A stretch of 64,000 nucleotides of DNA from Spirodela intermedia (Eukaryota; Streptophyta; Magnoliopsida; Alismatales; Araceae): contig LR746271.1 in the NCBI GenBank assembly GCA_902729315.2, positions 4,176,001 through 4,240,000 on the forward strand, written 5' to 3'. The notes under the pieces are model-generated. The model saw nothing but the letters and a program-made list of their open reading frames with translations. It made no database searches and had not been told where the DNA came from. Below are positions 50,301-60,880 of this stretch, one piece after another (position 1 is the first letter of the stretch; each line of letters opens with the position of its first letter). The translations under genes and the position numbers were made by a program.

Positions 50301-51242
50301 TAAAAAAAATTGAAATGAACAAAACCTCAAGACCATCAAGGAGCAACTACGTGAACATGTAAAGCCGTAACAAAGGAACGAGGTAATTGAGAACAAATGA
50401 GAAATTGAAATGCACACCATGTGAGCAGGCTCCACTATTTGATACCCCGTTCTACTCCTAAACATCTTCACGAACTCATCTGTGGCAAGAAGAGTACAAA
50501 TTACTATGCCGCCCGCAGTCATCTGTGTGAATTGTAAGCTTGAGAAGAGAATCTACGTCGAAATCAAAACCATCAAAACCTAAGGACTGAGTGCGGCAAA
50601 ATAAAAAGTCCACACTCGGAGAACTGAATTTTTTCTACTTACTTAGCATTAGATTTGATTCTTGGCGTCTGGATCCGTGATCAACAACGATAACACCATC
50701 TCTATCACCAACCAAACATTTAACTCCTCCAGATCCTTCGTTTCTGAGACTCAGACAGGATGTGCTAGAGACAGACATAGTTTTCGAAGAATTTCCGTGC
50801 AACTTCACAGATTTTGGGAAAACCCACGGAGTGGCCGTTCTCACAGATTTCCTATTCAAAGGACTTCTATGTGGCAGAAAATGGCGTCGACATCAAAATC
50901 ACGTCGCGAAGATGAGGATAACCAGTAATAATAGAAAAAATAAACCTAGCAGTGAATAATTTTGGATTTCATCATTGGAAAAAAACTTCGTCAGCTTTAT
51001 TTCTGTCCACAAAACAATGCCACACACGCGCGGACATTCTTTCCCCCCGGGAAAAACTCTGAAAACATAAACATCCCAAGATTATTGGGCAAAACAAGAC
51101 AACCTACCCCAAGGTATTTAGCTGCCACTAAGAAATGAATGGGGTAGCGTGCAAGCGAGAACTGATTGAAAGAACCGAGAGAAGGAATCGTATCTAATTA
51201 CCTGCCGGCGGAAACGGGATGAGGAGCCATCGGCGAAGCCAT
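47318..51242 (-). CDS. SIRB: Sirohydrochlorin ferrochelatase, chloroplastic
   Basis: This enzyme inserts Fe2+ into sirohydrochlorin, the last step of siroheme synthesis in plastids. Siroheme is the cofactor of nitrite and sulfite reductases. Six exons: 51242-51202, 50866-50643, 50479-50418, 48883-48773, 48630-48538 and 47419-47318. All phases join, giving 210 residues, near the usual plant length. The N-terminal ~60 residues are Ser/Arg/Lys-rich and fit a transit peptide. The core follows: DGVIVVDHGSRRQESNLML with the catalytic histidine, then TGYQIVEPAHM, IVSPLFLFPGRHWSQ and SYIVSAPLGLHELL. The C-terminal tail carries ECAICAGTNKC, the cysteine motif linked to the Fe-S cluster in Arabidopsis SirB. 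This is the only intact copy of three in the window. It is divergently oriented to the intact MAPKKK, with about 1.7 kb between the start codons. Confidence 0.93.
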
Positions 51243-52925
51243 TATTGCTCCACACCAACGCCAGACAAAATCCCGGAAGTTCCCGGGGTTTTCCTCAGGA
51301 TCTCGAGTTGCTAGATTCTCTCTCGGGTCTTGAAGAAGATAAAAGGATGGGTCAACTGGATACACCGCCGGATGCGGTTACTTGCATATCAATTCTCATT
51401 AAATAAATTAGTTACAATAAACCCTTATGAAACATATATACTCGATTCATCTCGTTTAATTTTTAAAGGATACCTAGCTTTAAACCCCTAACGAATCATC
51501 AAATTATGCAAACACCCTTCATCTGCAACCACCGACCACAGTTGGTTGGGCCCACTGAAAATTATATTCAAGTTTCATAGCCCAATGAAGCATAGAAATA
51601 AATATAAAATGTGGGCATCCCTTGGTAAACCACTTGCTATAAGCCTAAGGTTGTTAATTCGTTGAGATGTTAAATTATAAAGTACATTTACAATTTGTTT
51701 TTAGATGAGGGGTGAAAGAAATGGGCTTCTAAATTTCAGATCAACATGAGATTGTTGACTTCTCACCAAGAGCTACTTGACCTGGAAACGAGTTGACAAG
51801 TCTCATAAAAAAATTGGTAAACATAAAAGTCAATGAATGAGAGTAAGTCGTCCCTTTGAGGTACGTTTTGGAGTTGTTAAGGACTTGTGCACATTTTGAC
51901 CTTTTCCACAAAGTCAACTTTATTCCTTTTAGAATGGGATTTGGTTTTTCTAACCATTTTTTCTGTGTGGATATTAATGAAATAGCTCTAAAATTACCAT
52001 TTTAGGAAATATGTGCTTTTATTTATATTTTCATGATGTAAATACCACTTATAGAGATACACTATGACATTTGATTCATCAAACAAATTGGAGACCAGTC
52101 CAAGAAAAAAGTACTCCTCAAATTAATTAGAGGGTAGAGGTTCAGGTATTGAGAGTACAAATAATGGGGTTTATTATATGATTAAAAAATAATTTATGTT
52201 TAGAAGCTCAGATGATAAAATGACGTCATAATTGAAGGTTATAAATAAAACACGGAATATCATCAATCAACCACCCAATCCCCGGTTGGTCGTCTGAAAA
52301 CGAATCCATCCGGACGCAGTGCCGTCGACGACCACAAAAGTCCGCCCCTCGAGTGTTGGTCCCACGGCGGCGTTACCCACCTTCTTTCCCGTCAACGGTC
52401 ACAGACGGTCAAAACTCCGCGTGTTAGTGTTACCCTCATATGATGGGACTCCGCTCTCTTTCAAGTTCGTAGGGAAGTGCGTCTTGCGCGTGGTTTGAGG
52501 GGTCGTAACGGAGATGATGGGGGTAAGAATATCAGATATGTAACGGTGCCGTCTCGTCCTCCTATTCCTCAGGTTTACAGCGGTACGGACGCCGGCGGGA
52601 GGAGAGGAGGTAGAAGAAGACGAAGCAGACGCGGTCGCCTGCATCGACCTCGCCGCCACCGCAGCCATATCCGGCTTCCGTCTTCCGCTAAACGGCGACG
52701 GTGGAGAGGGAGAGGGCGGAGAGAAGAGAAGAGGGCAAAGGAGCACCCTGTTCAGCGGTTGTTGCCTTCTCCTGCTGGCTATTCTTCTCGCGGACATGGA
52801 CCCCTAGGTGTCGCTTCAATTGCTGATGGGGAGCGGTCCGCCGCGGTGTCTCCGTTGCTTTGATTCTGCTGCCGCGGCTGTTGGTTGGGGTTGTGGTTCT
52901 TCCTCGATTTCCACCTCTTCTGGCG
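51243..52925. promoter_or_regulatory. Divergent promoter region of SirB and MAPKKK
   Basis: The left part (51,243-51,400) and the right part (about 52,270-52,925) are GC-richer and should be the two 5' untranslated regions and core promoters; 51,400-52,250 is AT-rich. The right part contains GAGAGGGAGAGGGCGGAGAG-like purine-rich sequence (about 52,700-52,723), which is preserved in decayed kinase copy 0. No protein-coding frame here has support. Confidence 0.55.
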
Positions 52926-55900
52926 ATGGATCTGGTGCGTTCCCTACAGCACAGTAGGAGGAAGCAGCAGGGGGCGGGGGGTGCGGCGGCGGGAATGGAT
53001 GGGAGGCAGGTGAGGGAGAAGAAGACGCCGAAGCTGGATCGGCGGAACGCGGTGAAGAACATCGAGTACGAAATCGGTGGTGGCAATTCCGTGGACTCCG
53101 TCGGCTGGGGGGGCGGCGATGGCGGGGGTTTCCGCACTCGTTCCCTCGACATATCGCCGTCGTCGCCGTCGACGTTGCCGCCGACGCCGGTGTACTTTGC
53201 CAGCCAGACCAGCTTCCGCATCGGCGGGGAGGTTGAGGGAGAGTTCGACAGCCTGTGCCGAAGCCTGGGGCTATCTGGCCCGGAGGACTTTGCCATCACT
53301 CCCGCGGACTGGGCGGCGGCCAGCATGGATCGCTCCACCGCCGACCACGTCGTCGATGATTTTACTAAAGAGGTGGAAGGTCGTCTGCGTCCCTCGGCGG
53401 AGGAGTCGCTGCCGGATCGGCGGGACGAGGATCGTCAAGATGCTTTGCGTGGTAGATTCAATCGCAGTGTTAGGGTTAGCGATGATGTGCGACATAAGTT
53501 GGGCAGCGAGTCACGGTTTCTTCAGTACAACGTCAGTTCCGCCGCTGCAGGCGGCGGTGGAGGGATCAAAGGCGCTCGCCCGTCTATGCTCGTCCCTCCT
53601 CCGTCCATGTCGCTGCCTTCCCACGACCAGACGAGCTCTACATGGGACCTATTCAACGCCCTGGCTCCTGCCGACGGTGCCAATGGGATTGTAGCCAATG
53701 GACGAGGGATCGAGTCCTCTGACTCTGAGGAAGAGGAGCCCCAAGACGTGAACGCTGCAGATGATCAATCCGGAAATTCAGATCAGGAAGATGAAAAAGA
53801 GGTGAGGCTGGTTGTGATACCAGCTGATCGTACAGGTTCATGCTCATCCTCAAACTCCATGGATGACGACTCCCCCTCTGCAATCGTGGAGGGGATGTAC
53901 ACCATTTCACCCTACGGCAAGCTGAAGCGCAACATGGTATATTGGGAGAAGGGACGAAGACTTGGCAGTGGCTCATTTGGAACAGTGTATGAGGCCATCA
54001 GTGAGTAAGTATCCGTGCTTTTCCTTGCAGAAGCATCGCCGAATAATCCACTTTTTTCTGCTAACTCGGATTCTTGGCATAGATGAATGTTAATCTCGAG
54101 GATATTTAAAGATTATGGTGCTGACAACTGTTATGGCGTCAAACTATAATTTCCTGTTTTCATCAGCTTCTTTTGGTGGAGGAAAAATCGATTATCCAAC
54201 CCAATAAAATGGCAATCTTACGTCACAGCTCAGAGAAGTGCGTGCAGGGGGGAAATTTTCATCCACCCTTCTGCAGAAATCCAATTTTGAGGTGGTAGAA
54301 CAAAATGGGCTGCCAGGATAAATGGTGGCTGGGAGAACTCCTGACTAGGAAATCCGCAATAGTATAACCATTCACTACAGTTTAGGGGTTTCGGTACATA
54401 TAGTGCTATAGGTTATTCATTACTTGCTGAGGGATCTTAGATGAAGCAAAAGTGAAGATATTGGTGTTCTAAGAGTACTTTCAACAAGTGGAAAGAGGAC
54501 TTCAGACGATGAAAGAAGGATAGTTTAGGGTTCAGTTTGATTATCTGTAAATAACTCAATCGACAGAGGGTGTAGATTTCATATGCCTGATTTTAATCGT
54601 CATCTTCTCTTTTCCAGCAATGGCTTTTTCTTTGCTATTAAAGAGGTTTCTTTGCTCGACCAAGGAGCTGAGGCGCAGCAATGCATTTCTCAACTTGAGC
54701 AGGTGAGATTCAGGATGTTTCTGACTTTTATGTGGTTATTGTTTTGTCAAATAATCTAAAGTCTTGCATGCTTTTCTTGTCTGTTTTATTTAATACTTAT
54801 ATTTACCTGCTGATATAATTGATTTATTTGCTTTCTGTGGTTTACCTCGGCAGGAGATTGCTCTCTTAAGTCAATTTGAACACGAAAACATTGTCCAGTA
54901 TTATGGAACAGACAAGGTGATTTCTTCTGCCAATTATGGATCTCTGCCAATTACTCTGTTCGCTATCTTCAAATCATCTGCTCGTGAATCATGTGTGAAC
55001 TTAAATAGGCAGTATGATCGTGCTATTTCTTATTTAGGTTTCCTTTAATGGGCTCAAGAAATATGACATTGTTTCTTATTTCATATCGTGAAATAATGTT
55101 AAGAAATATGACATTGTTTCTTATTTTGTATCCTGAAGAAATGTAATACTATTTCTCATTTCATATTCTGGAATAATTTTAATAATTATGATACTGTCTC
55201 TTATTAAATCTCCTGAAATGTTTCCAGGCAGAGTCAAATCTGTACATTTTTCTTGAGCTTATCACCCAGGGCTCTCTGGTCACTGTTTATCAAAATTATA
55301 AGTTGGGAGATCTCCAAGTTTCTGCGTATACAAGGCAAATCTTGAATGGTCTGAAATATCTTCACGAGCGCAACGTTGTGCACAGGTAATATTTACTAAA
55401 AGAACGATTTTCCCTTGTTTTTTGGGTCTATATTCATTCCTATGTGGAATATAAAAATGCGATAAATTTTGATTAAATGGTAAAAACTATCAGATTTAGT
55501 CTCTGAATCTAGAAGCGTATGTATGCCTTGTCGATATTTTTTTCATTGCAACTAACAATAAAATTGGAGGATATTTCTCACGAATACTTGAAAAAAGGGA
55601 TCAACGGATCCAGGACTTGGAATGGAAAATTTTCAAGAAACCCACTTTTATGTCCTAGATATTATTATGGTTCTAAGTTCTGAGATGGTCTATTATTTTA
55701 TTAATGTCCTGAGAAATACATCTCTGGAGTAAATTCATATATGGGACTATTCTAACAGATGATTTTTTCTATGTGGTGTAGAGACATCAAGTGTGCTAAT
55801 ATACTGGTTGATGCACATGGATTAGTGAAACTTGCCGATTTCGGATTGGCCAAGCAGGTTTATCTCATGCCAATTATTACTTTTTTCTCATCAAATTCAT

Positions 55901-56495
55901 TATTATTATCATTCTCATGTCAATTGCTACTTTTATCTCACGCCAATTATTATTAGTTTCCTCATTCGAGTTATTACTTTTTCCTCTGGGAAATTATTAT
56001 TATTATTCTCATGTCGATTATCATTTTTTTTTCTCACAACAGACCAGTAAAATCAATGAGCTTAAGTCCTGCAAAGGAAGTGTATATTGGATGGCTCCAG
56101 AGGTCGGTGCTATTCAATGAAGATTTTTTATTTATTTATGCTCTCTTGAAGAATCCCCTGGTTTGGCCACGTCAACTTACTCTCTCTCTCTCTCTCTCTT
56201 CCCTTTAATGTTGTCGCAGGTGGTGAGGCCTAAAGGTTCCTATGGGGCTCCAGCTGATATATGGAGTCTCGGATGCACCGTCTTGGAGATGTTGACTAGA
56301 CAAGTTCCTTACCCGAACCAAGAATGGGTAAGAATTCCAGAAAAAGGCTTCTCTTTACCTTCTCGTTATTTACGAATTTGATATTTGTTAGAGAGAGAGA
56401 GCAGAGAGCAGAGAGCCGATCCCCAGGATGCGTTTCCTTCCCATATATATCTAGATCTTTATGGTATATGTATACATGTAAGAATCGATGCTTGT

Positions 56496-56537
<42 letters not shown>

Positions 56538-56923
56538 AGATAGTTATGCAATATATATAGATTTAGGGACCGAAATGTTCTTCCTGGAGAAAATACTAAT
56601 TAGCCCACAGATGAACGATTCCATAAATGCAGGATGAAAGGAGAATTTGCTCAAGGTTTTAATTGTGTTTTTTGCAGACTCATGTGTTGTTCCACGTGGG
56701 CCGGGGAGGGCAGCCGAAGATCCCTGAAAATCTGTCGAGGGATGCCCGGGACTTCATCCAGCAGTGCATCCAGAAGAACCCGGAGGATCGGCCGACGGCC
56801 GCCGAGCTGTTGGAACACCCCTTTGTGACGCGCTCGCTTCGAAATTCTTCGGGCTCCGACTCTTCGTCCCACGGCAGGAGCCGGCACTCCCTGCCCCCTC
56901 TCACACCATCATCGGTTCGATAG
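52926..56923 (+). CDS. MAP kinase kinase kinase, MEKK subfamily
   Basis: This is a Ser/Thr kinase at the top of MAPK cascades. Eight exons: 52926-54004, 54618-54702, 54854-54916, 55228-55385, 55782-55857, 56043-56102, 56220-56327 and 56678-56923. All phases join, giving 624 residues. The N-terminal ~330 residues are Ser/Gly/Asp-rich and probably regulatory, with a basic PKLDRRNAVKNIEYE segment seen in plant MEKK1-like proteins. The kinase domain runs from about 335 to 605: glycine loop LGSGSFGTVYEA (about 346-357), lysine in FAIKEV (368), HRDIKCANIL (461-470), DFGLAK (481-486), WMAPE (503-507) and [14 protein letters not shown]. The C-terminus ends with a short serine-rich tail. I chose ATG at 52926; the frame is open upstream, but only through non-ATG codons. 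It is the only intact one of three tandem copies. Confidence 0.93.
56494..56536. repeat. (GA)n microsatellite in MAPKKK intron 7
   Basis: About 20 GA units inside the intron between exons 7 and 8 of the intact MAPKKK. Confidence 0.9.
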
Positions 56924-57109
56924 AATAAGAGGTATGTATGACCCTCTCCTCTCTCTAGCCCATCTCTCTCTCTCTCACTCTCTCTCTCTCTCTCTCTGTG
57001 CGCTGGGCTTTTCTCCGGGATGTTTTCCTGCCCCTAATTGGAGGACTCTCTCTCTCCAGGTCAATGGGTACTGTCCTTTGGGGATGCTCCAAGGAAACTG
57101 ATCTCTCTT

Positions 57110-57142
<33 letters not shown>

Positions 57143-57301
57143 TCTCTCTCTTCTATTTCTCTCTTCCGGCGGTGTGTGAGGAAGAAAGAGGAAGGTGTAA
57201 TTTTGGTTCCTCGTGTCTTCAGATGGGATGTGGTTCCATTCAGATGGGAAGTTCATAATTAAATGAATCCTTATCCAAGCCTTCAAAAACACAAAAGAGT
57301 G

Positions 57302-57354
<53 letters not shown>

Positions 57355-57709
57355 ACGGACAGCCATACCTATAAGTCATTATAGATATAAATGGGATGTG
57401 AAAACTGAGGTTATTAAGGTTGCGCTTCTTAGTCAGCGTTGACCTTTCACCATTGACCACAAAAATCGGCGATATACTTTTCGTGCCGGCAGGGCGAAAA
57501 CTGCGGGGTCCGGCGCAGAGTAGCACGCGCTGTAGGTTCGTGGGGAAGGAATTACGGATTGCATTAAAATGGGAAGGAAAAGGAAAAAAAGGAAGATCAA
57601 TGACGGGGAAGGTGATCGATCTTCCTCTCAGAGCTCCTCCCTCGCCTGATCGGAAGCTGATCTAGAGGCGTCCATTGGCGGCGCCGCCCCCCTCCCCCTC
57701 TCTCTCTCT
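56924..57709. other. Convergent 3' spacer with TC and GA microsatellites
   Basis: The spacer lies between the MAPKKK stop (plus) and the LEA_2 gene stop (minus). TC tracts lie near 56,962-56,997 and 57,101-57,152, and a (GA)n tract at about 57,307-57,353. Long frames reported here arise from the dinucleotide repeats. No gene is supported. Confidence 0.65.
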
Positions 57710-58632
57710 CTACACGTTCAATCCGTCCACGCCGCATTGCTTGTACGTCAGCGACTGCCGCTTCGGGCTGATGACGATCGCGCAGTCCACCGAGACCTGC
57801 TCGGAGCAGATCAGATCGGCTATGAGTTTGTGTTTCTGATAGGAATGTACTGTGAAATTTTCAAGGATTTAGTTCCACTTCGATCGGTGATCGGAGATCA
57901 CACAACGAGAGGCGGAAGCGACGAGGAGGCGAATCTTCTTCCTCGATCGGAGAATTTCTGGTGAGCACCATTTCCTGAGGTTTTTCCTGCTTCGACTGTG
58001 ATTGAGGAAAGAAGGAAGGAAGCTATGGGGAGAGATGCTCGACTACCTACCTGGACGCGCGGGGAGGTGACGCCGAGGAAGCGGATCTTGGCTCCTATGT
58101 CACCGGCGACGCGGAGCTCCACGCGATCGTTGAGTGTGGCGTCGCGGACGAGTTCCCCCGCGTCGGTCTGGAGGACGTCGACGCGGTCCACCACCACTCT
58201 ACTCTGCACCAGGCGGATCGAGTGCGCCGGCTGCTCGAAAGCCGGCAGCTCCGCCACCCCCAGCGGCACTCCGCGGTACATCACCGAGAAAGCGGCCGCC
58301 CCGTACCGGATCGTCACCTTGTTCGGATTTTCCGCCGTGAATAGTAGCGTGATGTTCAGCGACAGGTACGCCGCCGGAGCCCCGGCGGTGACGAGGAGGT
58401 AGCTCACTCCCACCTGCTGCAGGTCGAACTGGGGCTTCTTCGGCTTCACCGCCAGCGCCACCGCCAGAACGACGGCCACCACCACGACGGCGAGGAATGC
58501 GAGGAGGAGGAAGAAGCAGCAGCAGCAGCCCCTCAGGGAGGCACCCGAGGACTTGGCCGGCGAAGAATTTGGCGCCGCATAGCCACTCCCCGGCCATTCC
58601 GGCGGCCGATGATGGCCATCGATGTCGGCCAT
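57710..58632 (-). CDS. LEA_2 / NDR1-HIN1-like (NHL) membrane protein
   Basis: This is a single-pass membrane protein with an extracytoplasmic LEA_2 domain, a family tied to defence and stress. Two exons, 58632-58051 and 57796-57710, join in phase 0 (RVQ|VSVDC) and give 222 residues. The cytoplasmic N-terminus starts MADIDGHHRPPEWPGSG. A cysteine cluster (GCCCCFF) precedes a strongly hydrophobic segment of about 22 residues around position 40-62. The LEA_2 domain follows, with the typical NPNKVTIRYGAAAFSVMYRG and PAFEQPAH segments and the closing exon 2 piece, CAIVISPKRQSLTYKQC. The coding sequence is GC-rich. I chose the MADIDG start; the open frame upstream is probably untranslated. Which NHL/LEA_2 subgroup it belongs to cannot be told by eye. 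Confidence 0.9.
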
Positions 58633-60880
58633 CTTCGGCTTCCTGCGGATTTGGGGGGATTCTTTCAGAACCGCCTCCACTACTCTTCCCAGTAGGTAAA
58701 TCCTGTCACAACATTAGACCAGTCGTCCCTTAAAAATTTATATGACAAAAAGTTACCCACACAATATATAATTGTTTCCATACATCATCTGACTCTTGAA
58801 TCTCAAGCAGCTTTGAAGGTAGACATATACCCTTCCCTGCTGATGGGCGGCGGTGGCAGTTGTAGTGGTGGGAGAGCAAGAAGTGAGTTCACTTATAAGG
58901 TTAGCTCCTCCGATGCATCTGTTGAATTATGGATAAACTCAATATTGCTTTGATGATATTTAGGTAAATATGAAATAATAACATTGATGGGTATAAAATG
59001 TAAATTTAATTAATGATTAATATCTTGGATGAGAATAAATAGTATAGATCTGTCACACATATATGAAAGAAATTTATGCAAAATAATGAAGGTCTATAAG
59101 TATTATTAGTGATCTAGATCATAAGAAATATGATGTATTATTTCAAATTTTTATTAAGGATATAAGTATCAGATGGTACAGGTATAAATAAAATAAAAAT
59201 TCTATATGATGTAAATATGTTATAAATGTATGTGCATACTAGTAGCAAATATGCTAGTAATCATATATCAAATTGCTTCCTCAATATACGTATATGAGTA
59301 ACTAGTAGAAAAGTCTTTTAATGAGGAGTACAATGAAATAATTATCAAAGTGTTGATTAGTTATTGATTTTATAAGATTACTAAAGTAGTATTTTCTTAG
59401 AAGGGTAAAATAGTCTAAAAGCTAGATCTATCTAACTAAAATATTTTTTATTTAAAAATATCTCACATAAATGGGTATGGACCAATCAGTGGAAGTTGTT
59501 GATCCAAAAAGGAATCCATAACTGAAAAGCACTCACCAAAATTAGAAGTATTAAGAGAGTTATGATGTTTTCAATCTTTATGGTTAGTTTTTCATATTTT
59601 CTAGAACACAATCTATTGAACCTTGTTCAAATTGGACTATTTGACTGAGAAGGACAAAAAAGAGGTGGGCTAACATACCTCATAAAACAGGGATTGCACC
59701 CAAATGAGAACATAGAGACAACATGATTTTCAGATGGTGACAACTATTTCAACATGCTTTCCTCATCTTCATCACATCACCTCTTCTCAATTCTCCAAGA
59801 TTCATTGACAAAGTGTGAACAGTTTACAAGAGTAGTAGATAGCATTCCAAGTCTTAAGTGATTCTTCCTACAGCCTAATACTTCTCTACTCCATCAACTT
59901 TTAGTACATTGAAACCACATTTGAAGGCTACAATAACTTTGTTCTATATTATTATTTATTTGTATTTTAATCTATAGTGTGTGAATTGATTGAGACACTT
60001 GTGGTATGTAATTAATGTAGTCACAAGTCATTGACATAAGTATAGTATGCTTATAATGAGAAAATCTAGAACTCTGCTTAAAGTTATAAGTTGAATGATC
60101 ATAGGCTTGCAAACTTCAATGATGTATTGGATTTTTAATCTCATTAAAATTAGATGTATTTTAGTGAGGGAATAGTGAAACCAAGGTAGAGTATTCAAAA
60201 ATAGCTGATGGGAAAATGAGTTTGACTAAACCACTCTAAAATCTAGTATGCACAATTACTTCTTAATTTGCTTTCATCATCAACCTATAAGTAGATAAAT
60301 CAAGGGGTGTTGGATTGATTTTTAATTTTTCATTTGATTAATATAATAATTTTTTATTTTATTTTCATTTATATCTAGCCATCTTGGGATTAGTAGCATC
60401 TAATTATAGGTTATTATAAAACTAAAAAACACTAATTTTTAGATATTTATAAGTATTTCTGAAAAAATATATCAATTATAATTTAAGAAAAGTTCTAAAA
60501 ATAATAAAAAATTTCAGGTCAATCATAAGAATGTAATATAATATTGATTAATATTTCAAAAAAAATCTCAAAGAATATAATTTCTCCCAAAAAAAAATTG
60601 AATTTAATATTAAGAAATAAAGAAATATATTTAAAATTTGTGAAAAAGAGAAATAAGGGTGTGGACGTCAAGATGACGTTAGTGCCCGACGAATGCAAAT
60701 CAGACGAAAATAGAGTTCTACTTGGTGATTCTTACGTAAGCAATTATAAATAATTTAATTAGTTAAATTAAGATCTATAAAAGCTAAAAGAATCGTAATT
60801 GAATAAATAATAGTTTGATAAATTTAAATCACACAAATTATCACTAAATAAAGTAAAAATTAAGTTGAAAGTAAGAAAGA
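58633..60880. other. AT-rich intergenic region
   Basis: The first ~200 bases form the upstream region of the LEA_2 gene. The rest is AT-rich, with no gene-like frame, and the short frame at 60,544-60,753 is low-complexity lysine/asparagine-rich sequence. I see no recognisable element. Confidence 0.55.

Noticed and set aside
52477-53694. Long alternative frames on both strands over MAPKKK exon 1 and its 5' region
   Set aside because: Low-complexity arginine/serine-rich shadows. The frame that leads into the kinase domain is clear and the others lead nowhere.
56975-57526. A 183-codon minus-strand frame beside the MAPKKK
   Set aside because: Most of it is Ser-Leu and Glu-Arg repeat from dinucleotide tracts, with no domain. 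It overlaps the 3' spacer.
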